In this document: positions 23,701 through 30,421 of the stretch, in pieces | Layout: the number at the start of each line of letters is the position of its first letter | Position numbering within the stretch: position 1 is the stretch's first letter | From: Candidatus Gastranaerophilales bacterium | Lineage (GTDB): Bacteria; Cyanobacteriota; Vampirovibrionia; Gastranaerophilales; Gastranaerophilaceae | Direction of reading: 5' to 3' | Assembly: GCA_944325585.1 (NCBI GenBank) | Contig: CALVAS010000015.1 | Span: 1 to 33,461, forward strand | DNA: 33,461 bases | Program-made: the position numbers and the translations under genes | The notes under the pieces: generated by a model | Told to the model about the DNA's origin: nothing | The model's input: the letters and a program-made list of their open reading frames with translations, nothing else | The model's database searches: none

Positions 23701-24327
23701 GAAAATCTCTCAATTAAAACCAGCGGGCCTTCAATGGCGTATTATATAACAGGAAAATATAATATTCTAAACGGAACCGCAAATCTTGTTGTACTCGGAC
23801 GCCTCGGAAATGATGTTGTCAGCGCATTAGGCCCTCTTGGTGACCTTTCCGTTGATAAATTAACTTCATATATTCCAAAGTTCGGCGCACTAACTTCAAG
23901 CATAATAAAAACAATGACGTCTGATCCTAAAAATGAAAATATTGCTGCAATCCCCGAACTTTCAAGCGGAAATAAACAGTACAAAGATTTCAAAGTTATT
24001 TTTAACGGCGGTGTTGAAAGCAGTTCATCCGTTAAATCTTTCAAATGGCTTTCAGATCCTGATTTAACTGAAATCGAGGGCGGAAGTTTGAAAGAACAGA
24101 TTCAGACAAGTGCCGAAACAATAAAACAGACAATTCAGACAAACATTGATGCGGCAAAAGCGCAAAATGAACTTAAAAAACAGGAAACACAGCAGCAGGC
24201 TGAATTGTTAAAGCAGCAGGCAGAACAGAAAAAAGAAGATTTGAAAAATCAGGTTCAGAATGTAAAAGACAGTATTGATGAGATAAAAAATCTTTTCAAT
24301 TCATCCAAACAAAATTCCGCGGAATAA
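20800..24327 (+). CDS. Large AsmA-family envelope protein
   Basis: A 1175-residue protein with an N-terminal membrane helix (about residues 8-30, ITAIAAGSVILFIYALFLTV) followed by a long beta-rich periplasmic region, the AsmA/TamB-type architecture. The AsmA N-terminal domain is seen in SGFDVVLEDLKVVTTPKLTAGIKLGHAEI and FEIKLSLIPLIVKKIELDKIGLENAKLKL. Many later strands follow the 'G x L/I x N/D' pattern (GTGKIDANFYLTG, ASGNLNVGGTALNPTLKGN). Residues about 890-1050 match the AsmA-like C-terminal block (LSGTLGFDVNVTLSG...MIKNLKGKMSFDVADGAF). The last 70 residues are a Gln/Lys/Glu-rich coiled coil, unusual for the family. Such proteins are proposed to move phospholipids to the outer membrane. 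AAAGGGG precedes the ATG. Confidence 0.9.
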   Translation: MRRGLKITAIAAGSVILFIYALFLTVPFFLNLYIAGHSGEIIKLIKDASGFDVVLEDLKVVTTPKLTAGIKLGHAEIMLPNNDKIFSTDNFEIKLSLIPLIVKKIELDKIGLENAKLKLAVKKDGHFLIEDYLPEAADTEEESQNASAAELPFGLKLSNHLPNIYLKKFYIAFVDIPTDKKYYLDGSYLNITDFILNKKIKINAAGQIFLDGEEHFKYDVKVKNYIMPNLDINDLVFAPQDAEVNSENQEEIPFINVIDLFDMIHQNGLTANLNANLKTYGTVDDIDYNGKFTINDMTLNVDGEKLPEGTINADLKDKKIKINATVHPAKEENISLISTIETRKNFKYDVHLIANAGINNIINLVDSLAKSFEINDFDTLSGTGKIDANFYLTGDTKKVTSSGYFKIPDASINYKLYNILIDKINADADFSDNNVNIKNVSFTVFNQPLKFYGTVSSDAVADLYLVADKLLIKALIAAAGQVALLKENDFQSGTLSLEAALKGKLSEPVPALNLSINDLKVKNIPSNTSVSLASGTLNFTKEDDSYEGVLNASSALVDNPALKIKLPAAKVTMDENDINIDNAYLMFGSSRIDINGGIKDYMTQDLCIDINADGKLNANDIKNMLPADFKPFVASKGQLPLNVHLTGNAKIQQADISLNATPDNYFRILDIDKLKNKPSSIKSTIVYSNDSLKITDTKLTSSGTQIASVDGVINNLSKSQNLSININVPETVKMPIPGLSGASSLTASGNLNVGGTALNPTLKGNVKVPSLSIPEMKFSMENLSADLSGKLANGKGTLAKITSGGIVAENLSSDFSFNPQNCVFYLKNIKGSAFSGNIGGNVSYNVMNGKIGVDFSGSGLDAITAIEGAAGIKNALSGTLGFDVNVTLSGATDVEMIKNLKGKMSFDVADGAFLSIGKIENLLSADNIVANAVMKTALAAISTVPVIKNSANFQYIKGTMSFGGGWAENLSIKTSGPSMAYYITGKYNILNGTANLVVLGRLGNDVVSALGPLGDLSVDKLTSYIPKFGALTSSIIKTMTSDPKNENIAAIPELSSGNKQYKDFKVIFNGGVESSSSVKSFKWLSDPDLTEIEGGSLKEQIQTSAETIKQTIQTNIDAAKAQNELKKQETQQQAELLKQQAEQKKEDLKNQVQNVKDSIDEIKNLFNSSKQNSAE

Positions 24328-24342
24328 TTGCGGAATTTTGTT
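24308..24342. terminator. Bidirectional hairpin shared by two convergent genes
   Basis: A 13-bp perfect inverted repeat (AACAAAATTCCGC at 24308-24320 with GCGGAATTTTGTT at 24330-24342) with a 9-base loop. The stop codon of the AsmA-like gene lies in the loop and the stop of the minus-strand gene begins at the right end, so one structure may end both transcripts. U tracts are short (TTTTGTT). Confidence 0.7.
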
Positions 24343-25318
24343 ATAGAATGCAGGCAAGAACCATAAGCAGTATTGTACCTATCTGCATTGCTGTTGTCAT
24401 ATTTTGAGCAAATCTGTTGCTGTCATATTTGGTTGCGGATTTTTGCGCATTGTATGCGCTTGAAATTCTGTTGATTCTTGTTTCTGTATCATCTTCGGAA
24501 AATTGAGTTCCGAACATTGCATTTTCAAGTCTTGCAAGGCGGTTTTCGGTAGAATCGTTTTTGAAAGTTTGTTTTAATACATTTTTTTCTACTGTTGTGA
24601 GGTTGTATTTTTTAGGTGATGGCGGAATCGGTGCCTGATAGCCTCCGTTCTGGAAATTTTCTTCCATTGCGGCCTGTCTTGCGTTGAATGCGGAATAATC
24701 AAACATATCTGTCTGTTGATATTTATTCAGATGATAATCTGCTCCGAGTGGAGGAACGTAATCATCATAAAATTCGTTTGAAGATTGCGCAATTTGATTA
24801 TCCATAAACGATTTGGGCTTTATTTCGGCTTTAAGCCTGTCTGTTCGGGTTGCAAGATCATCATTGTATTCTTTTCCGAACATTTTCATCTCAAGTCGGG
24901 ACAGACGTTTTTTGATGTCATCTTTTGGCGTAACTTTATTGAACACCATTTCTTCAAGTTCATCAACGGCAGGATAGGTTACGTTTGATGCAGCGACAGG
25001 CTCTTGCTCATCATAATAAGCATATTCATCTTCCGCAAAAGTGTCTTCTCTGGGTTCGATTTCCTGACCTATCAAATCTGCCGACAAATCTTTTTTCAAT
25101 CTTGCAACACGTTCTGCTGACGGCTTTTGAGAAACAGTTCCGTAAACAGTGTTTTCAATTCTGTCAAGACGTGAGTTTTCTGAATCTCCAGTATAAGTAA
25201 AACCGTAAAGAGAATTTTCTATTTTATCAATGATTTGTGTGTTTGCTGCTGCAAACGTTGAATTTGAAAATGCTCCTAATACGCTTAAAACTCCTAATGT
25301 AACGATAATTTTTTTCAT
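24341..25318 (-). CDS. Secreted repeat protein with 'RLxRLExxxFG' units and C-terminal membrane segment
   Basis: A 325-residue exported protein. Residues 1-23 are a signal peptide (ending STFA). Three units of about 46 residues can be aligned: 29-75 (IENSLYGF..RLDRIENTVYG..RVARLK), 118-163 (LEEMVFNK..RLSRLEMKMFG..RTDRLK) and 242-286 (VLKQTFKN..RLARLENAMFG..RINRIS). They are separated by acidic/Tyr-rich and Pro-rich linkers. The last 19 residues (MTTAMQIGTILLMVLACIL) form a hydrophobic tail. The function is unknown; similar R-L-x-R-L-E-x-x-x-F-G repeats are, as I recall, common in cyanobacteria-related genomes. AGGAG lies 7 bases before the ATG. It converges with the AsmA-like gene. Confidence 0.82.
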   Translation of the reverse strand: MKKIIVTLGVLSVLGAFSNSTFAAANTQIIDKIENSLYGFTYTGDSENSRLDRIENTVYGTVSQKPSAERVARLKKDLSADLIGQEIEPREDTFAEDEYAYYDEQEPVAASNVTYPAVDELEEMVFNKVTPKDDIKKRLSRLEMKMFGKEYNDDLATRTDRLKAEIKPKSFMDNQIAQSSNEFYDDYVPPLGADYHLNKYQQTDMFDYSAFNARQAAMEENFQNGGYQAPIPPSPKKYNLTTVEKNVLKQTFKNDSTENRLARLENAMFGTQFSEDDTETRINRISSAYNAQKSATKYDSNRFAQNMTTAMQIGTILLMVLACIL

Positions 25319-25336
25319 AACGCAACTCCTTATGCA

Positions 25337-25371
25337 TAGAATAAGGTCGGATGAGCCTAAAAACTATTCTA
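25337..25371 (-). promoter_or_regulatory. Hairpin in the leader of the repeat-protein gene
   Basis: TAGAATA (25337-25343) and TATTCTA (25365-25371) pair over 7 bp, with an inner AGG/CCT pairing. The base of the stem ends 6 bases upstream of the AGGAG ribosome site at 25326-25330. No promoter is obvious on the minus strand, so whether it is transcribed is unknown. Confidence 0.35.
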
Positions 25372-25411
25372 CGAAGCTGCCATTTTGAAAACGTTTAAAA
25401 TCCTTATAAAT

Positions 25412-25463
25412 ATTTAAGCCCAAAGTCTTATGTTTAAAATTACATACTACTTTAGGCTTAAAT
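25412..25463. repeat. 14-bp inverted repeat downstream of nifS
   Basis: Positions 25412-25425 and 25450-25463 pair over 14 bp with one C-A mismatch. A second 5-bp stem (TATGT at 25429-25433 with ACATA at 25442-25446) lies inside, so a long two-part hairpin forms. It lies 28 bases beyond the nifS stop. There is no clear U tract on either side, so it may be a 3' stabilising structure rather than a terminator. Confidence 0.5.
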
Positions 25464-25490
25464 AAAAGTTTATTAGATAGAGTTTTAAAA

Positions 25491-26687
25491 TTAAAACCCT
25501 TTGAGTTTTTTAAGATTTTCAAGTTCTTCCTGATAGGGAGAAAGTGAAGTGATTTTGTTGATAATTCCCGGTAAAACATCAAGAACATAGTCAATTTCTT
25601 TTTCAGTTGTGTATCTTGAAAGCGACCATCTGATACTTCCGTGAATTGCAGTGAACGGAACATTCATTGCTCTTAAAACATGGCTAGGCTCAAGAGAACC
25701 TGATGTGCAGGCGCTTCCAGAACTTGCACAAATTCCGAGATCGCTTAAATGAAGAAGAATTAATTCGCCTTCAATGTATTCAAAACCGATATTTGAAGTG
25801 TTCGGAACTCTGTTTGCGGCACCGGTATTCAAACGGGCATTAAATACTTTTTTCAAAATGCCTGTTTCAAGTTTGTCACGAAGTCTTTTAACTTCGCTTG
25901 CTTCATATTTAAGGCTGTCAACAGCAAGTTCGGCAGCCTTAGCCATACCGACAATGTATGGAACATTTTCAGTACCTGCACGTTTTCCGCGCTCCTGATG
26001 ACCGCCTATAATTAACGGTGTAATAAGGGTTTTGGAATTTACATACAATGCTCCGATACCTTTTGGAGCATGGAATTTATGTCCTGAAATGCCCAGAAGA
26101 TCAATTCCTGCGGCTTGAACATCAATCGGAATTTTACCGGATACCTGTACTGCATCAACGAAAAATTTGGTCTCTTTATTTTTTGATTTAATTATTTCCG
26201 AAATCTTTTCTATCGGGAAAATAACACCGGTTTCGTTGTTGGCATACATTATTGAAACAAGTGCGGTGTCATAATTTATTGCTTCTTCAAGTTGAGCCAA
26301 ATCAAGCTCTCCGTTTGAATTAACTCCGATATAATCAACTTTATAGCCCTGTTTTTCCAGTGTTTGATAAAGATTAAGAACACAGGGGTGTTCGACTTTT
26401 GATGTTATAATATGGCGTTTGTTTTTGTTCATGTTTAAAACGCCTTGAATTGCAGTGTTTGCGCTTTCGGAACCGCAGGAGGTGAATATGATTTCTTTTT
26501 CGTTTTCAGCGTTCAAAAAATCTTTTATTACGCCTCTTGCGTCTCTTACTGCGTGGTTTGCATTTTTTGCAAATTCATAAATGCTTGAAGGGTTTGCGTA
26601 TTCTTCCTTAAAGTAAGGCAGCATTACCTCAAGAACTTCCGGTGCAACTTTTGTTGTTGCGTTGTTGTCTAAATATATCAAACTCAT
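25491..26687 (-). CDS. nifS: Cysteine desulfurase, NifS/IscS class
   Basis: A 398-residue group I cysteine desulfurase that takes sulfur from cysteine with PLP for Fe-S cluster assembly. IYLDNNATT opens the protein. PLP contacts include His100 in VEHPCVLN and Lys204 in GISGHKFHAPKG. The active-site Cys327 lies in CASSGSACTSGSLEPSHVL, on the long flexible loop that marks group I enzymes. The C-terminus runs about 20 residues past VLPGIINK. Its ATG overlaps the nifU stop (TAATG), so the two are made together. NifS rather than IscS is used because of the full-length NifU partner; no nitrogenase gene is present. Confidence 0.95.
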   Translation of the reverse strand: MSLIYLDNNATTKVAPEVLEVMLPYFKEEYANPSSIYEFAKNANHAVRDARGVIKDFLNAENEKEIIFTSCGSESANTAIQGVLNMNKNKRHIITSKVEHPCVLNLYQTLEKQGYKVDYIGVNSNGELDLAQLEEAINYDTALVSIMYANNETGVIFPIEKISEIIKSKNKETKFFVDAVQVSGKIPIDVQAAGIDLLGISGHKFHAPKGIGALYVNSKTLITPLIIGGHQERGKRAGTENVPYIVGMAKAAELAVDSLKYEASEVKRLRDKLETGILKKVFNARLNTGAANRVPNTSNIGFEYIEGELILLHLSDLGICASSGSACTSGSLEPSHVLRAMNVPFTAIHGSIRWSLSRYTTEKEIDYVLDVLPGIINKITSLSPYQEELENLKKLKGF

Positions 26688-27526
26688 TATGCCACCTCGA
26701 TTACATCAATATTTTTGTCAACGGTTTCCCGTAAAGTGCTTTCAACAAATGCTTTCAGCGTCAAGTGCGAATTTTTGCATCCTGAACATTTGCCTCTGAG
26801 TTTTACGAGCACTCTGTTTTCGTCAATGTCAACAAGTGTTATGTCTCCGCCGTCTTTTCTGAGTTCCGGTGAAATCTGTGTTTCAATGATGTTGTTGATT
26901 TTGAGAATCCGCTGCGCCGGTGAAAGTGTGGGTTTGTTTGATTCATTTTCTTCTTTTTTGTAGTATGTGTCGATTATGTCTTGAATCAAACCTTTGCATT
27001 TGCCGCAGGCACCGCCGGCTTTTGTGTAATTTGTTATATCTTCCACTGTTTTTAATCCGTTTTGCTTTATTGCATCCCAGATCATGTTTTCCGTAACGTT
27101 AAAACATGTACAGACGATTTTTTCTTCTTTCTTTTCGTTTCGTAAATCGTCCAGATCCGTCATGTTGTTATAGTTTTGAAGAGCATCTTCAAGCGCTTCA
27201 TAGCCCATTACTGAACAGTGCATCTTTTCCGGCGGAAGCCCTCCAAGCTGGTCTGCAATATCTTTGTTTGTAATTTTTTTAACTTCTTCGACTGTTTTTC
27301 CGATAATCATTTCAGTCAGAATGCTTGAACTTGCAACTGCACTTCCGCAGCCGAAAGTTTGAAATTTTGCATCTGTTACAATGCCGTTTTCTATTTTTAA
27401 ATATATTTTCAACGAATCACCGCAGGCCAGAGAACCGGCTTCGCCAACAGCATCAGCATTGTCGATTTTACCTACGTTTCTGGGGTTTCTGTAGTGATCC
27501 ATTACTTTTTCAGAGTAATCCCACAT
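26687..27526 (-). CDS. nifU: Fe-S cluster scaffold NifU, three-domain form
   Basis: A 279-residue full-length NifU. The N-terminal IscU-like scaffold has Cys35 (SLACGDSL), Cys60 (TFGCGSA) and Cys104 (MHCSVMGYEAL). The middle BFD-like 2Fe-2S domain has CTC (Cys139, Cys141) and CGKC (Cys174, Cys177). The C-terminal Nfu domain has CSGC (Cys247, Cys250) in VKLRGKCSGCKNSHLTLK. Clusters built here with sulfur from NifS are passed to client proteins. An AAAGGAT site sits about 8 bases before the ATG. Three-domain NifU is known from diazotrophs and from epsilon-proteobacteria that do not fix nitrogen, so it does not by itself imply nitrogen fixation. Confidence 0.95.
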   Translation of the reverse strand: MWDYSEKVMDHYRNPRNVGKIDNADAVGEAGSLACGDSLKIYLKIENGIVTDAKFQTFGCGSAVASSSILTEMIIGKTVEEVKKITNKDIADQLGGLPPEKMHCSVMGYEALEDALQNYNNMTDLDDLRNEKKEEKIVCTCFNVTENMIWDAIKQNGLKTVEDITNYTKAGGACGKCKGLIQDIIDTYYKKEENESNKPTLSPAQRILKINNIIETQISPELRKDGGDITLVDIDENRVLVKLRGKCSGCKNSHLTLKAFVESTLRETVDKNIDVIEVA

Positions 27527-27608
27527 AATTATTATCCTTTTTTTGACTAACCTTAATTACATTTTAACCCAAAAAAAATGCAGGACTTATTTTTTAATAT
27601 AAAATTAA

Positions 27609-28499
27609 TTATTCGTGTATAAAAAGTTCTTTTCCGTTCAAAATTGCGGAAGCCCCGATGGGAACAGTTGTCTTGCAGGCTGTATGAGAAAATTTAAAAC
27701 CTACGGATGCCGGTATGTTTAACTCATCAGCAAGTTCCATAAACAGTTTCAAAAGCCATTCTTTGTTGTCTGTATTTGAAAAATCCCCGAGGCATAACCC
27801 TTTTATATTTTCTCTGAATTTATCAATGTTTAGCAGTTGTCTGAACATTTTATCTATTTTGTACACGGGTTCGTTAATATCTTCCGCGAAAAATATAAAC
27901 GGTTCATCGGGAATAAAATCCAATCCGCATAAAGACACAACAGTTGAAAGGTTTCCGCCCCACAAAATACCTTTGGCTTTGCCGTGCTTTATAATATTTG
28001 CTCCGTGAATTGAGTATTTGTCGGAACTTACTGCTTTAAAAAATTCATTCATTGTGTAGTTTGAGCGTTCGGGTTCTGCAAAATCGCTCATAATCATCGG
28101 GCCGGAGTAGGTAATTAAGCCTGAACGTTTCAGAAACATAAGACTTAACGCCGTTACATCAGAATACCCGCAAAATATTTTAGGATTGTTTCTGATAATA
28201 GAATAATCTATTTTATTTATCAGGCGTAATGCACCGTATCCGCCCCTAAGGCAGATGATTGCATTTATCTGTGAATTTTCAAAAAATTCATGAAGGTCTT
28301 TAAGTCTGGTTTCGTCACTGCCTGCGAGATACCTGTCTTCTTTATAAATATCGTTGCTCACAACTGTTTTGTAACCCGACTTTTTAAAATAATCAACCGC
28401 TGTTAATATCGGCATACCATCTTGTCTTATCGGCCCTGATGTCGCTAAAATTCCGATTGTATCACCCTTTTTTAACCTTGCAGGTTTAATTATGTTCAT
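27609..28499 (-). CDS. ldcA: Muramoyltetrapeptide carboxypeptidase (LD-carboxypeptidase)
   Basis: A 296-residue S66-family LD-carboxypeptidase, which removes the terminal D-Ala from tetrapeptides during murein recycling. It begins with KKGDTIGILATSGPI and has ICLRGGYGALRLINKIDY, the nucleophile block IFCGYSDVTAL and a catalytic Glu in the LCLGDFSNT/ EDINEPVY region. The catalytic His lies in VGFKFSHTACKTTVPIGASAIL. There is no signal peptide, consistent with a cytoplasmic recycling enzyme. An AGGG at 28507-28510 is 7 bases before the ATG. It is divergent from dnaX across 40 bases; microcin C self-immunity proteins (MccF) are the main alternative in the family. Confidence 0.92.
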   Translation of the reverse strand: MNIIKPARLKKGDTIGILATSGPIRQDGMPILTAVDYFKKSGYKTVVSNDIYKEDRYLAGSDETRLKDLHEFFENSQINAIICLRGGYGALRLINKIDYSIIRNNPKIFCGYSDVTALSLMFLKRSGLITYSGPMIMSDFAEPERSNYTMNEFFKAVSSDKYSIHGANIIKHGKAKGILWGGNLSTVVSLCGLDFIPDEPFIFFAEDINEPVYKIDKMFRQLLNIDKFRENIKGLCLGDFSNTDNKEWLLKLFMELADELNIPASVGFKFSHTACKTTVPIGASAILNGKELFIHE

Positions 28500-28524
28500 A
28501 TTTTAACCCTTTTACATAAAACTC

Positions 28525-28533
28525 TGCTATAAT
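28525..28533 (+). promoter_or_regulatory. dnaX promoter, extended -10, leaderless geometry
   Basis: TG (28525-28526), one base and TATAAT (28528-28533) form an extended -10 element 6 bases before ATG 28540. The same AT core reads TAATAT/TATTAT on the minus strand and may serve ldcA as well. Confidence 0.6.
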
Positions 28534-28539
28534 ATTAGC

Positions 28540-30405
28540 ATGAACGAAAAATATATTCCTCTATACAGAAAATATCGTCCGCAGACATTAGAAGAGGTTG
28601 TGGGACAGGAACATATAAAAACTGCACTTGCAAACGCAATTGCAATGGATAAAATTTCTCATGCATATCTTTTTACAGGCCCCCGCGGAACCGGTAAAAC
28701 TTCTACCGCAAGAATTTTTGCAAAGTCTTTAAACTGTGTAAACGGTCCGACGATTCATCCCTGCGGTGAATGCGAAAACTGCCGCGATATTACAAACTCT
28801 GTTCCTATGGATGTTATTGAAATTGATGCCGCAAGTAACAGAAAAGTTGAAGATGCGCAAAATATTCTTGAAAAAGTTATGTATGCGCCCGTAAACAGCC
28901 GTTACAAGATTTATATAATAGATGAAGTGCATATGCTTTCAACAACGGCATTTAATGCACTTTTGAAAACACTGGAAGAACCGCCGAAAAACGTTATTTT
29001 TATTCTTGCAACAACGGAGGTTCACAAAGTTCTTGATACGATTAAAAGCCGCTGTCAGAGATTTGACTTTAGAAGAATAACAACTTCTGATATCGTAAAG
29101 CATTTGAGATATATTTCCGATTCCGAAAAAATTAATATCACGGATGATGCGCTTGCAACTATCGCCAAAAATTCGGCAGGCGGAATGCGTGACAGTATTG
29201 CATTGCTGGATCAGCTGAGTGTTTTGGGAACCCAAAATGCAATTACAACAGATGATATCAATTCACTTCTGGGAAGAATATCTTTTGATATATTGCATCA
29301 GTTGTCTTTACGGATTTTAGAATCTAATCATGCGGGTGCGGTCGAAATTCTGGAAAAAATCTATAATTCAGGAAACGAACCTGTTCAGATTTTACAAAAT
29401 CTTCTTGATTATTTGAAGAATCTGCTTATTATAAAAAATTGCACTTCTGAAATTGCAATTGAATTAACCCAGCTTAATGATGTTCAGTTGAATGATTTAA
29501 AATCACAGGCGCAAAATATAGAGACGCATCAGATTATTTCGCTCTGCGACAAATGCGCAAGTTATATAAAAGAATTGAAATCAACAAACAATCCCAGACT
29601 CTGGCTTGAAATCGCAATTATTGATATGGCTAATCTTGCTGAAAACACAAAACTGGAAGATTTACAGGCAAGATTAAGTGCTCTGGAGGGCGGAGGAACA
29701 ATTGCGCCAAGAATTGAATCAGTTGCGCACGCAAGACCGAAAATTGCAGAACGGCATGCAGAACCTCCGGTGGTTAAACCGTTTGTGCCTGAGCCTCAGC
29801 CTAAAAATGAAGTTCACAATACAGAACCGGAGCCAAAACAGCAAACAGATTCATCATCTGCTGCTGCAGTTGAAAATGAGTTTGCACCTATGCCAAAAGC
29901 CAAAGTCTCATCAGGCGACGATATAATGACTTTATGGGGAAATCTTCTCGGAAATGTCGCAAGTGCCCCGACACGCGCGCTTTTAAAACAATGGGCTAAA
30001 CCTGTTGTTATCAACTCTGATGAAGTGGTTTTGTCAATTAAAAATGAAATTTATTTACAGCAATTTGTTTCAGGCAGCAAAAAAGCTGTTCTTCAAAAAG
30101 CTGTTGACGAACTTTTCGGTCAGGCTAATACAAAAATTACTGTACGGCTTCCGCAGCCGGATGATGTCGTACCGCAGGGAAATGTAACAATCCCAAAGCC
30201 GAGTCCGGTTCCGCAGCCTTCTAAGCCGGAGCCGGTAGAAAAAACTCCGAGTGTTGAAGATATAAAAGAAGAAATTGATGAAGTTGAAAATTCTGATGAT
30301 GAACCTGTTGCAAATTCCGAGGAAAAAATAGCCAAATTTACAGACATTCATTCAGACACTGTTAATATGGTAATGGATCTTTTTGACGGAAAAGTTATTG
30401 AATAG
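28540..30405 (+). CDS. dnaX: DNA polymerase III subunits gamma/tau
   Basis: The clamp-loader ATPase of the replicative polymerase, 621 residues. Domain I has LYRKYRPQTLEEVVGQEH, the Walker A motif GPRGTGKT (47-54), the zinc module Cys66, Cys75, Cys78, Cys81, the Walker B region YKIYIIDEVHML, and the sensor/SRC block TTEVHKVLDTIKSRCQRF. Domains II-III follow to about residue 365. A Pro/Glu/Lys-rich linker precedes a tau-type domain (IMTLWGNLLGNVASAPTRALLKQW...FVSGSKKAVLQKAVDELFG). No classic A-AAA-AAG slip site in the right phase was found, so only tau is predicted. There is no Shine-Dalgarno; TATAAT lies 6 bases before the ATG. Confidence 0.97.
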   Translation: MNEKYIPLYRKYRPQTLEEVVGQEHIKTALANAIAMDKISHAYLFTGPRGTGKTSTARIFAKSLNCVNGPTIHPCGECENCRDITNSVPMDVIEIDAASNRKVEDAQNILEKVMYAPVNSRYKIYIIDEVHMLSTTAFNALLKTLEEPPKNVIFILATTEVHKVLDTIKSRCQRFDFRRITTSDIVKHLRYISDSEKINITDDALATIAKNSAGGMRDSIALLDQLSVLGTQNAITTDDINSLLGRISFDILHQLSLRILESNHAGAVEILEKIYNSGNEPVQILQNLLDYLKNLLIIKNCTSEIAIELTQLNDVQLNDLKSQAQNIETHQIISLCDKCASYIKELKSTNNPRLWLEIAIIDMANLAENTKLEDLQARLSALEGGGTIAPRIESVAHARPKIAERHAEPPVVKPFVPEPQPKNEVHNTEPEPKQQTDSSSAAAVENEFAPMPKAKVSSGDDIMTLWGNLLGNVASAPTRALLKQWAKPVVINSDEVVLSIKNEIYLQQFVSGSKKAVLQKAVDELFGQANTKITVRLPQPDDVVPQGNVTIPKPSPVPQPSKPEPVEKTPSVEDIKEEIDEVENSDDEPVANSEEKIAKFTDIHSDTVNMVMDLFDGKVIE

Positions 30406-30421
30406 CATACAGTTTGAAGGT

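Noticed and set aside
30070-30090. Programmed -1 frameshift in dnaX at an A-rich run
   Set aside because: The A run is AAA AAA G in the zero frame, not the A AAA AAG phase needed, and no stimulatory stem or early stop in -1 was evident.
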